A stretch of DNA of 64,000 bases from an uncultured Alphaproteobacteria bacterium. Lineage in GTDB: Bacteria > Pseudomonadota > Alphaproteobacteria > HIMB59 > GCA-002718135. Position 1 is the stretch's first letter; every line of letters begins with the position of its first letter. Under the pieces are notes generated by a model. It did no database searches. It was not told where the DNA came from and saw nothing but the letters and a program-made list of their open reading frames with translations. Made by a program: the position numbers and the translations under genes. Of the stretch, positions 36,174-44,472 are shown one piece after another. Location of the stretch: positions 1 to 64,000 of the forward strand of contig CACFXU010000002.1 of the NCBI GenBank assembly GCA_902570155.1. The letters run 5' to 3'.

Positions 36174-37183
36174 TTATATTTCTCAAAAAATTGCTCGTAC
36201 TTGTGACATCTTACTTGGTGAGTTTCATTTATTTGAGTGATTTCTGGCATCACGTCACAGCTTTCCGTTTGCCAATTACACCTTGGAGCAAATTGACAAC
36301 CAATAGGTCTATTATAGGGATCAGGCGTTGATCCTTTAATAGGATTAATATCTTGATTTTTTCCTCTTCCAAGTACAGGTACTGATTCTAAAAGAGCTTT
36401 AGTATATGGATGTGTTGGTCGTCTTAAAACATCATCTGCTGTTCCAGCCTCAACAATGTTTCCCATATACATGACTGCAACATTATCAGCTAACTCAGCA
36501 ACAACTCCCATATCATGTGTTATAAGAATAATAGCTGTATCATTTTCTTTTTTTAATTTATCCATTAGCTCAAATATTTGTGCCTGAATTGTAACATCTA
36601 GAGCTGTTGTTGGCTCATCGGCAATTAATATTTTTGGATTACAAGCCATGGCCATTGCTATCATTGCTCTTTGCCTCATCCCACCAGAATAACTGTGAGG
36701 ATATTCATCAACTCTTTTTTCTGGAAGTGGTATGCCCATGTCATTGAGAAGAGAAATACACTTTTCCCTTATTTCTTTTTTATTGAGATTAGTATGATAC
36801 TTAAGATTTTCACTTATTTGAAATCCGACTGTGTAAACAGGATTAAGTGCTGTCATGGGATCTTGGAATATCATTGCAATATCAGACCCTCTGATCTCCC
36901 TCATTTCTTTTCCATTTTTTTCTAATTTTTCAATATTGATAATTTTATCATCTTTTTGAAATTTAATTTCACCCTCTTCAATTCTTGATAGTGTTGGAAG
37001 TAATTGCATAATTGTAGCTGCGGTAACACTTTTACCACAACCACTTTCACCAACGATACAAAGTGTTTTACCCTTTTCAACATCAAAGGATACTCCATTA
37101 ACTGCTTTGTTGCATCGATTATTGGTATAAAAAAAAGTTTTTAGATCTCTAACTGAAAGCGCTATATTATTTTTATCTTCCAT
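36170..37183 (-). CDS. ABC transporter ATPase, Dpp/Opp D-type
   Basis: 337 residues. Walker A GESGCGKSVT (about 44-53), signature SYSGGMRQRAMIA (about 164-176), Walker B ILIADEPTTALD, and C-terminal CQFAPRCNWQTESC (about 298-311), the HPY-domain cysteines. It pairs with the F-type ATPase as the usual heterodimer of family-5 importers. There are two bases between it and the permease gene upstream. Confidence 0.92.
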   Translation of the reverse strand: MEDKNNIALSVRDLKTFFYTNNRCNKAVNGVSFDVEKGKTLCIVGESGCGKSVTAATIMQLLPTLSRIEEGEIKFQKDDKIINIEKLEKNGKEMREIRGSDIAMIFQDPMTALNPVYTVGFQISENLKYHTNLNKKEIREKCISLLNDMGIPLPEKRVDEYPHSYSGGMRQRAMIAMAMACNPKILIADEPTTALDVTIQAQIFELMDKLKKENDTAIILITHDMGVVAELADNVAVMYMGNIVEAGTADDVLRRPTHPYTKALLESVPVLGRGKNQDINPIKGSTPDPYNRPIGCQFAPRCNWQTESCDVMPEITQINETHQVRCHKYEQFFEKYK

Positions 37184-37185
37184 TA

Positions 37186-38100
37186 CTAACCTTGCTGTGA
37201 TGGATCAGTTGAATCTCTTAGACCATCTCCTATAAAATTAACACAAAGAACAAAAACTGAAATAACAATCCCTACAGGTCCCCACATCCACCAATAGTTT
37301 TGTAAAATTAAAATATCTTGTGCAACATTTAAAATATTTCCCCATGTAGGAATATTTAATGGAACTCCTAAACCAAGAAAACTTAGTCCTGCTTCTGTTA
37401 AAATAAACATTGCAGTTGATAGAGTAATGTTTACCATTATGGGGCTTAAAGCATTTGGCAACATATGTTTGTAGCATATCGTAAATGTAGATAAGCCAAA
37501 ACTTCTTAGTGCTTGAACATATTCTTCCTCTCTTAAGGATAACATTCTAGCTCGAGCAAGCCTATACATACCTCCCCAACCTGTAAGGATAAATATGGCC
37601 ATTAAATTAAACAAACTTTGACCTGTGATGGATACAAGTAATAAAACTAAAATAATTTGAGGGAAAGACATAAATATTTCAGAAATTCTAAGAGCAATAA
37701 CATCAATCCAACCACCTTTATATCCAGCGTAACAACCAACTGCTATTCCCACAACAGCTGATAGAATAGCACTTCCTAAACCAATAAATATTGAAACTCT
37801 GCCTCCAAATAAGACCCTTGTAAACACATCTCGTCCTGTACTATCTGTTCCAAACCAATGATCAAAGGATGGCGGTTGTCTCATAGAACGTAAATCTACT
37901 CGCATTGGATCATATGGTGAGAGAAGAGGAGCAAAAATAGAAGCTAAAATAATTATTGTAAAAATGATTAAACCTAAAACCGCTAAACGGTTATTTAAAA
38001 ATTTATTAACAATTCTACTTCTTTTTTTTGTAGAAAAAGTTTTTTCCTCTTCACGTTTTCTTATTTGATCAAATTTCTTATCTAGTGAAGACTTTGCCAT
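37186..38100 (-). CDS. ABC transporter permease, DppC/OppC type
   Basis: 304 residues. A basic cytoplasmic N-terminus (about 1-30) precedes the first membrane helix, then DPMRVDLRSMRQPPSFDHWF with GTDSTGRDVFTRVLFGGR (about 90-107), the OppC signature, and about six membrane segments. The EAA-loop equivalent lies in YVQALRSFGLS. It forms the inner-membrane channel with the DppB-type permease, whose stop it overlaps by one base. Confidence 0.92.
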   Translation of the reverse strand: MAKSSLDKKFDQIRKREEEKTFSTKKRSRIVNKFLNNRLAVLGLIIFTIIILASIFAPLLSPYDPMRVDLRSMRQPPSFDHWFGTDSTGRDVFTRVLFGGRVSIFIGLGSAILSAVVGIAVGCYAGYKGGWIDVIALRISEIFMSFPQIILVLLLVSITGQSLFNLMAIFILTGWGGMYRLARARMLSLREEEYVQALRSFGLSTFTICYKHMLPNALSPIMVNITLSTAMFILTEAGLSFLGLGVPLNIPTWGNILNVAQDILILQNYWWMWGPVGIVISVFVLCVNFIGDGLRDSTDPSQQG

Positions 38101-39065
38101 TATTCTTTTCCTAACCTAACTCTTGGGTCAATTAACGCTGTTAAAACATCTATTATTAAACTTGCTGTAAGAACAACAAAAACATACATTAGTGAAATTG
38201 TCATAACTAAAGGATAATCAGAAGCACGCACAGAGCGAATAAACATACTCCCAATTCCTGGCCATTGGTAAACTTGTTCGATAATAGTTGATCCCCCTAT
38301 AAGTAAAGGTAGACGAAAACCAATTAGAACAACAACTGGTGTTAGGGCTACTCTAAATCCGTGTAATATATTTACTCTCCACTCAGGCATTCCTTTTGAT
38401 CGAGCAGTAGTAATAAATTCTCGTGCTAAAACATCTAACATTGATGAACGTGCATAACGCATAGCTCCTGCAGTCATCATTAATGCCAATACTAATGAGG
38501 GGAGAACAATATTTGGTATGCGATCCCAAAGTGTTTCATAATGAGGTAGTAATCTACCTCCAACGGGAAGCCACTTTAATTCGATTGCAAATAAAAGAAT
38601 AGCTACAAGTCCAAAAAAAAATTCAGGTATAGAAACTCCAGCCATTCCAGCAACCGTAAGAGAATTATCAGTACCGGAACCTCTTTTAAGAGCACTAATA
38701 ACTCCTAAAGAACATCCTAAAATTGTTGAGAAAAATAATGCTACCATAGATAGCTCTAAAGTTGCAGGAACTGTTTTTACCATTATTTCAGAAATAGCAA
38801 CACCACCTGCCATGGAATAACCCATGTCTCCTTGAACCATGCTAGTTAACCAAATCCAGTATCGTGTAAGGAAACTTTGATTTAACCCATACGCTTCACG
38901 CATTGCATCAAGTTGTTCCGCAGTAATTGTTGATGCGAGTTCAGGACTGATCATATGTGAAACAGCATCGCCTGGTGATAATTCTAATCCTGAATAAACA
39001 AGAAAACTTATTACAAGCAACATCGGAAAGAAAATAAATAAACGTTGAATAATATAAGTGGTCAC
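38100..39065 (-). CDS. ABC transporter permease, DppB/OppB type
   Basis: 321 residues, GTG start preceded by GGAAAG. The TTYIIQRLFIFFPMLLVISF opening and FLTRYWIWLTSMVQGDMGYS (about 61-80) are DppB landmarks. EFITTARSKGMPEW (about 216-229) is the EAA loop and GSTIIEQVYQWPGIGSMFI (about 263-281) the C-terminal signature. Six membrane helices are expected. It is separated from the binding-protein gene by a strong hairpin, so it is probably expressed at a lower level than the binding protein. Confidence 0.92.
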   Translation of the reverse strand: MTTYIIQRLFIFFPMLLVISFLVYSGLELSPGDAVSHMISPELASTITAEQLDAMREAYGLNQSFLTRYWIWLTSMVQGDMGYSMAGGVAISEIMVKTVPATLELSMVALFFSTILGCSLGVISALKRGSGTDNSLTVAGMAGVSIPEFFFGLVAILLFAIELKWLPVGGRLLPHYETLWDRIPNIVLPSLVLALMMTAGAMRYARSSMLDVLAREFITTARSKGMPEWRVNILHGFRVALTPVVVLIGFRLPLLIGGSTIIEQVYQWPGIGSMFIRSVRASDYPLVMTISLMYVFVVLTASLIIDVLTALIDPRVRLGKE

Positions 39066-39085
39066 TTTTACTTTCCGTTATTATT

Positions 39086-39119
39086 AAAAAAAGAAAGCTG
39101 AGGCGTATGCCTCAGCTTT
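39086..39119 (-). terminator. intercistronic terminator/attenuator between binding protein and permeases
   Basis: A perfect 11-bp stem (AAAGCTGAGGC / GCCTCAGCTTT, 4-base loop; 39094-39119) is followed on the minus strand by TTTCTTTTTTT. It starts 15 bases after the binding-protein stop and ends 21 bases before the permease GTG. It is a canonical intrinsic terminator, probably leaky, giving excess binding protein and protecting its mRNA 3' end. Confidence 0.85.
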
Positions 39120-39133
39120 AATGATTAAATTAA

Positions 39134-40741
39134 CTATGGTTTTGGATACTGCATAATCCACATCATACGAGTATAAGGGATATCAACAGCTTTAGTTCCC
39201 ATGTTGTCCATAGCATCTAGTGCAGCAACATCGGCTACGTTTTTAGTAAATCCGTAGTCCATTTTTCCTGCAGCAGCATTCTTAATTAAGTTACCATCAC
39301 CATCATAACTTGGGTAAGCAATGATATCAAAACCAGCTTTACCGCCATGATAGCCGTCAAAAGGTTCGAACTTCGCAAAGTCGTTCATTTTAACTTCAGT
39401 AATTTTGAATGCTCCAGATCCTATTGGCATTTGCCAGAAATCACTTTGTTGGAATTTCAAAGGATCAACATCACCTAATAAGTGCTTAGGTAAAATAGCA
39501 AATTGAGTGAACGTAGTTAAGATGTTAGGATCAATTTTTGTTAATTCTAACGTAATAACTCTGTCTGCAATATTATATTTAATACCAGAAACATCATCAG
39601 TTGAGCCGTCTTTAAATGCATCAGCACCTTTGATTGATCCAACTGTGTTTCCAATTAGAGCGTGCATTTGAGGTGCTTTCATAGCAGTACGAATACTCCA
39701 TGCTACATCCTCAACAGTTACATCGTTTCCATCATGGAAAGTAAGACCATCTTTTAGTTTAAATGTTAGACTTAAACCATCAGCAGCTAACTCATAACTT
39801 TCACAAGCTGAACATCCAACTGGTTGTAACGCACCATCAGCAACTAATAGTCTATCGAATACAACTTTGTTGTGTATCCACAAACCAAGGTTGTACCAAG
39901 GTTGTTCAAAGAATTCAACAGGACCAGTGTTAGTTTGTAATGTACCACCACTTACGTTCCAATCAGTAATTCCCCAGTTATAGTTATACTGAGCGTTACC
40001 ATATGCTCCACCATTTCTATCAACTTTATTACTCTCATAGATGAATAATTTTTGATAGTACAATGGACAAATATTAACTTTCTCCATTTGATATTCTTGT
40101 ATTTCAAAGAAAGCAGGTTTTAGAACTTCTGGGTCTGCACTTGAATTGATCTTTTCAATTAGCGCATCCATTTTTGGATCACCAGGAGTTTGTGGGTTTA
40201 GACCTGTTTTAAAAGTATTGTAATACTCTTGCATTGCAATTGCTGCACGAGCACCATAACCTAAGTCATAGTCAACAGCAGCTGGTCCGTTCACACCATC
40301 ATCAGGAACTGAATTAAGTTGTGCACCAACATCACCCTGTAATAGACGGTAAGACATTTTTACACCAACATCAGCAAAGTATGCTTGAATTGCTGCCATG
40401 AAGTCAGCTGTCAGCTGATCTCCATAATAGAAAACCATATCAAGTTCTCTATTAGAGTCCCAATTTGCTTCTGCTAACAGTTGACGAGCCTTTTCAGGAT
40501 TGTAACTGTAATCAGGTAGATTTGGAGACTTCATTGGACCGTTTGGTAATAAACTATCCGCCATTATGATTTGATCTTCAAATAATGTTTCACCGATTGT
40601 TTTCATGTCAATAGCCATACACAAAGCTTGTCTAACACGAGGATCGGATAATTGGTTACTGTTTGTAGGTTGAGCTGAAGCTGATGAAATAAACATCAGA
40701 TGAGCTAACACTGCAACTATAACCACATATAGTTTTTTCAT
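39134..40741 (-). CDS. circularly permuted family-5 extracellular solute-binding protein
   Basis: 535 residues from the ATG preceded by AGGAGG (40745-40750); a longer frame to 40780 adds 13 residues and is not preferred. A signal peptide (about 1-23, ending SSASA) sends it to the periplasm. After it, residues about 31-263 correspond to the canonical C-terminal part of DppA/OppA proteins: LSDPRVRQALCMAID (31-45), PNGP (66-69), YNPEKARQLLAEANW (80-94). Residues about 264-535 correspond to the canonical N-terminal part: SGGTLQ, DGLSLTFKLKDGLTFHDGND (321-340), VEDVAWSI, AILPKHLLGD, PIGSGAFKI. The order is therefore reversed, a circular permutation. Cys310 and Cys313 may form a disulfide. First gene of the SatABCD/Nan-like operon; ligand inferred to be a sialic-acid-like sugar. 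Confidence 0.88.
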   Translation of the reverse strand: MKKLYVVIVAVLAHLMFISSASAQPTNSNQLSDPRVRQALCMAIDMKTIGETLFEDQIIMADSLLPNGPMKSPNLPDYSYNPEKARQLLAEANWDSNRELDMVFYYGDQLTADFMAAIQAYFADVGVKMSYRLLQGDVGAQLNSVPDDGVNGPAAVDYDLGYGARAAIAMQEYYNTFKTGLNPQTPGDPKMDALIEKINSSADPEVLKPAFFEIQEYQMEKVNICPLYYQKLFIYESNKVDRNGGAYGNAQYNYNWGITDWNVSGGTLQTNTGPVEFFEQPWYNLGLWIHNKVVFDRLLVADGALQPVGCSACESYELAADGLSLTFKLKDGLTFHDGNDVTVEDVAWSIRTAMKAPQMHALIGNTVGSIKGADAFKDGSTDDVSGIKYNIADRVITLELTKIDPNILTTFTQFAILPKHLLGDVDPLKFQQSDFWQMPIGSGAFKITEVKMNDFAKFEPFDGYHGGKAGFDIIAYPSYDGDGNLIKNAAAGKMDYGFTKNVADVAALDAMDNMGTKAVDIPYTRMMWIMQYPKP

Positions 40742-40818
40742 ATTTCCTCCTATTGAGTAAAATACGCTACTAGCTAGCATATATCAGGCATATAAACATA
40801 ATGTGGAGATATAGACAA

Positions 40819-40831
40819 GGTATAATATACC
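40819..40831. promoter_or_regulatory. GGTATA-A-TATACC palindrome upstream of the ABC/nan operon
   Basis: A perfect 13-base palindrome lies 78 bases upstream of the binding-protein ATG. It includes TATA-like hexamers that could be the -10 element of the operon promoter. E. coli NanR, a GntR-family repressor of sialic acid genes, recognises GGTATA repeats, so an analogous operator is attractive. It is AT-rich, no regulator gene is in the window, and the role is inference. Confidence 0.4.
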
Positions 40832-40873
40832 CTAAATTAAAGATAACTAAGTTATTGAAAATATTGATTTAAG

Positions 40874-41860
40874 TTAGTTTTTTACACTAACTCTTTTAAG
40901 CATTTTTTCATGCATTTCTTTTGATCCATCATGATAAGTTCCAAACCATTGATCAAAAGGAATCATAAGATTTCCATAATTTACCTCAAAATATTTATGA
41001 TGAAGATAATGATTATAATTACTGAGATCTATTGCCCTCTTATCATTGATCATCATTTGCTTAAAACCTATGTGACCATTCGCTGATCCTAAGCCTGCAT
41101 GAAATAAATGATAAGTGGCATGTAGTGGATGTGAGAGAATAACCCAATGAATGATAACGCCAGAAAAATATAATAAATGTTCAATAGGATGCATTGATAG
41201 GCTAGACCAAGGTCCAGGATTAACATTTCGATGATGCACAGAATGAGCAATTTTGTACATAAATTTGAAATGCAAGAAACGGTGAATTAAATAAAAGTGA
41301 GCATCTCTAAATGCTGGAATCAGCAAAAGAATAATAAAGAAATAAATTGGAGCTTCACTGAATTGAATAAAAGGCACCAAACCAGAAGCATAAAACCAAA
41401 AAGATAAAACCTCGTAAGTTGTCCAAATAGGAACACCCCAAAACAAACTCCAAAATAAATTATCAAATATTTGTTTATTAAACGTAAAAATCTTTTGAAT
41501 TTTTTCTGGCCAGTTTGGATTAAATTTAAATTTAATTCCCTGAGATTTTTTTACATAAAGAGGTATATGTATTAAACTAAAAAAGATTGTCCCTATTACA
41601 TAGTTCCGAATTAAGATTTCAGAAATCCAACCTGGGGAAAGATTTTTCATTTCAGAAAGTGCAGGTGTAAAAAAATAGTAAGCAATAAAAGCAACAGCCA
41701 AGTAAACAAGATTCCAAGAAAAAAAATACGAAAAGATAAACCAATCTAAAATTTTTTTTAAATTAAAGGGAAGTATCCAAATAGGATTTTTATCAGCTGC
41801 CTCTTTAGGAACGAAGTGACCTCTTTTATCTCTATATCCAAAATTTTCTTCTTTAATCAT
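40874..41860 (-). CDS. fatty acid hydroxylase / sterol desaturase superfamily protein
   Basis: 328 residues. Several membrane helices (about 45-65, 90-105, 145-180, 230-250) and the three His clusters of di-iron membrane hydroxylases: HFYLIHRFLHF (about 188-198), HSVHHRN (about 206-212) and YNHYLHHKYF (about 280-289). The family hydroxylates or desaturates lipids, carotenoids or sterols at the membrane. The substrate here is unknown. It is monocistronic by position, upstream of the ABC operon on the same strand with a 132-base gap. Confidence 0.85.
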   Translation of the reverse strand: MIKEENFGYRDKRGHFVPKEAADKNPIWILPFNLKKILDWFIFSYFFSWNLVYLAVAFIAYYFFTPALSEMKNLSPGWISEILIRNYVIGTIFFSLIHIPLYVKKSQGIKFKFNPNWPEKIQKIFTFNKQIFDNLFWSLFWGVPIWTTYEVLSFWFYASGLVPFIQFSEAPIYFFIILLLIPAFRDAHFYLIHRFLHFKFMYKIAHSVHHRNVNPGPWSSLSMHPIEHLLYFSGVIIHWVILSHPLHATYHLFHAGLGSANGHIGFKQMMINDKRAIDLSNYNHYLHHKYFEVNYGNLMIPFDQWFGTYHDGSKEMHEKMLKRVSVKN

Positions 41861-41917
41861 CTTATTTAATTTTTTTACTATATTTAATATTTAATGCAAT
41901 ATTTTGATAATACCATT

Positions 41918-43486
41918 TTAACTCAGCTTAAATTCTTTTTTAAATTCACTAATTGTTAATACTTCATTAACTGGTTTGTCCCAGCGAATACGGTGTATTC
42001 TTGGGAATCTCATAGCTACACCTGACTTATGTCTAGTACTCGGAAATACATCATCGAATGCTACTTCTAGTATAATCTCTTTTTTTACTTCTCTCACAGG
42101 ACCAAATTTATTGATAGTATTGTTTCTAATAAATTTATCTAACACTAATAGTTCTTTGTCAGTGTAACCGGAATACGCTTTTCCTATTGGAACTAATTCA
42201 TTCTCTTTCCAAACACCAAAAGTAAAATCTGAATAATATGATGATCTTTTGCCATGTCCTCGTTGAGCATACATTAAAATAGCATCGACTAGTTTTGGAT
42301 TTTTTTTCCATTTGTACCAATACCCCTTTTTTCTCCCTGGTAAATATTCACTATTTTTGAGTTTAATCATAACTCCTTCATTCAAATCATCATGAAAATT
42401 ATTTTTATATTTTGTTAGTTCTTTCCAGGTTGAAAAATTAATGATTGAAGATAAATCAATTTGATTGGTTTTATTTTCTTTTTGAAATTTTTCTAAATAT
42501 TTTCTTCTTTCAAGAAGAGAAAATTTTCGAAGATCTTTTCCTTTATAAAAAAGGATATCATAAGCTCGTATGAAAACAGGAAACTTGTTTTGAAGATCTT
42601 TTGATGCTTTTTTTCTATTTAACCTTTGTTGTAGATCATTAAAACCTGAGGGTTTAAAATTTGTCCCTACAAGTAATTCTCCGTCAATAACCGCATCACC
42701 TTTAGTAGCTTCAATTATTTCGGGAAATGCAGATGATATATTATCACCTGTTCTTGAGTATAGTGAAACACTTTTTGATGAAACCATAAGCTGAACCCTA
42801 ATGCCATCCCATTTATATTCTGCTTGAAATTCATTTGCGTCTAATCTTTTAAAATCTTTTTCCTCATCAATGGGGTTAGCAAGCATCATTGGATGAAATA
42901 ATTTTTTAAAATCTATTTTTGGTTTTGATATTTCATTTTTTAACCATTGAAATAAATTTTCATATGGAAATTCTAGACCATGCCAAATTTCTTCAATCTC
43001 ATTTACAGATTTGTTATACAGATCAGCTAAGGCCGTTTTGACTAATCTTTCCGAGACTCCAATTCGCAGTCCACCTGTGCAAATTTTAATTAAAGTCCAC
43101 CTTTCGTTATTAGATAGTTCACTCAAAATTTTACTAAACTCAGTATTAATTTCAGACTTTTTAATTTTTTTTATATTTTCTATTAAGGTAGATAAATTTT
43201 GTGATTTACCCTCTTTTTTTGTTGGCCAAATTAATGATATTGTTTCTGCTAAATCCCCAACATAGTCATATGAGTAATCAAATAAATGTTGATCTACTTG
43301 TTCATAGACAAGCTCTTTAAGTTTAGATGCTTTTATAAATTGAAATGAAAGTTGATCAGATAAAATTGCAAGTGCATATGCACGGTTGATATCAAGTTTA
43401 TTAAAATAATCTTGAAGTAATTTAATTTTGGTATTTCGACTTGGTGTTAAAATCAAATTGTGAAGTAAGGAAGAAAATTTTTTCAT
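41918..43486 (-). CDS. ATP-dependent DNA ligase of the ligase-associated repair cluster
   Basis: 522 residues. An N-terminal helical DNA-binding domain (about 1-195) with GGLRIGVSERLVKTAL, then the nucleotidyltransferase core with EYKWDGIRVQL (nucleophile Lys225), AVIDGELLV (about 265-273), EGVMIKL and KKGYWYKWKKNP motifs, and a C-terminal OB fold. ATP-dependent ligases of this type in bacteria are encoded with an MBL exonuclease, an Lhr helicase and a phosphoesterase, exactly the neighbours here. It seals nicks in a stress or repair pathway, alongside the NAD-dependent LigA expected elsewhere. It overlaps the exonuclease by 4 bases. Confidence 0.92.
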   Translation of the reverse strand: MKKFSSLLHNLILTPSRNTKIKLLQDYFNKLDINRAYALAILSDQLSFQFIKASKLKELVYEQVDQHLFDYSYDYVGDLAETISLIWPTKKEGKSQNLSTLIENIKKIKKSEINTEFSKILSELSNNERWTLIKICTGGLRIGVSERLVKTALADLYNKSVNEIEEIWHGLEFPYENLFQWLKNEISKPKIDFKKLFHPMMLANPIDEEKDFKRLDANEFQAEYKWDGIRVQLMVSSKSVSLYSRTGDNISSAFPEIIEATKGDAVIDGELLVGTNFKPSGFNDLQQRLNRKKASKDLQNKFPVFIRAYDILFYKGKDLRKFSLLERRKYLEKFQKENKTNQIDLSSIINFSTWKELTKYKNNFHDDLNEGVMIKLKNSEYLPGRKKGYWYKWKKNPKLVDAILMYAQRGHGKRSSYYSDFTFGVWKENELVPIGKAYSGYTDKELLVLDKFIRNNTINKFGPVREVKKEIILEVAFDDVFPSTRHKSGVAMRFPRIHRIRWDKPVNEVLTISEFKKEFKLS

Positions 43487-44472
43487 TCTATTTCCTCATC
43501 ACTTCTTCCTTGGATGGAAAGGGGCTTTGAAATAAGATTTTGTTTCTTACAATAATAAACTAAAGCATCTTCCTGACCGTGTGTAATAAGAATATTTTTA
43601 GCTTTTGATTTTTTAATTGTATCTAATAATTCATTCCAATCGCTATGATCACTAATAACTAATGGTAATTCAATACCTTGTTGTTTTGCTCTTTGCTTAA
43701 CAGTCATCCATCCACTTGCCATGCAAATAATAGGATTAGGAAATCGTCTTGACCAACGATCCTTTAAAGCTGAAGGAGGTGCAATAATTATTTTACCCTC
43801 ATAAAAGTTTTTATCTTTTGAAGAGACTTTTTCAAACTTTCCAATATCAATTTTTTCTTTTGAATAATATTGGCATAACTTTTCTAGAGAGCCATGAATA
43901 TAAATTGTCTCATTATATTTCTGCTGGCGTAAAAGATTCATTACTCTTTGTGCTTTGCCAAGAGCATACGCACCAACAATATGACAATTATTTTTATTTA
44001 TCTTTACAGATCGTATGAGTTTTTGAATTTCATCTTTGGGATCTGGATGTTGAAATATGGGCAATCCAAATGTTGCTTCGGTAATTAAAGTATCACATTT
44101 AACCAGTTTGAAATTTTTACATGTTTCATCTTTTCCTACTTTATAATCACCTGTGATGACTAAACGATGATTATTTTTTTCAACTAAAACTTGAGCACTC
44201 CCTAAAATATGTCCAGCAGGGTGAAGTGTAAAATCATAGTTTTTAATTGAGTATTTTTGTCCGTATCTAAGAGGAGTAAATTTCTTCGCACATTTATCTC
44301 CGTAGCGAATTTTCATTATGTCTATTGTTTGCCTAGTAGCAATAACATGATCATGTCCAAATCGGGCGTGATCTGCGTGACCATGTGTAATAATTGCTGT
44401 TTTTTTAGGCAATATTGGATCTATATGTACATTTATATCTTTGATAAATAGCTGATGGTTAATGAAATCCAT
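43483..44472 (-). CDS. ligase-associated MBL-fold DNA exonuclease
   Basis: 329 residues. ITHGHADHAR (His30, His32, Asp34, His35) is the metallo-beta-lactamase zinc motif, LHPAGHILGSAQVLVE (about 83-98) the beta-CASP-type continuation and ISDHSDWNEL the later conserved block. It belongs to the exonuclease family linked with ATP-dependent ligases. The start codon abuts the helicase start head-to-head (CATATG, 44470-44475), so each promoter must lie inside the opposite gene or the transcripts are leaderless. Confidence 0.9.
   Translation of the reverse strand: MDFINHQLFIKDINVHIDPILPKKTAIITHGHADHARFGHDHVIATRQTIDIMKIRYGDKCAKKFTPLRYGQKYSIKNYDFTLHPAGHILGSAQVLVEKNNHRLVITGDYKVGKDETCKNFKLVKCDTLITEATFGLPIFQHPDPKDEIQKLIRSVKINKNNCHIVGAYALGKAQRVMNLLRQQKYNETIYIHGSLEKLCQYYSKEKIDIGKFEKVSSKDKNFYEGKIIIAPPSALKDRWSRRFPNPIICMASGWMTVKQRAKQQGIELPLVISDHSDWNELLDTIKKSKAKNILITHGQEDALVYYCKKQNLISKPLSIQGRSDEEIE

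Noticed and set aside
39134..40741. Binding-protein gene as a frameshifted or truncated pseudogene
   Set aside because: The reading frame is intact over 535 codons with signal peptide and ribosome site, and all canonical family blocks are present once; only their order is changed.
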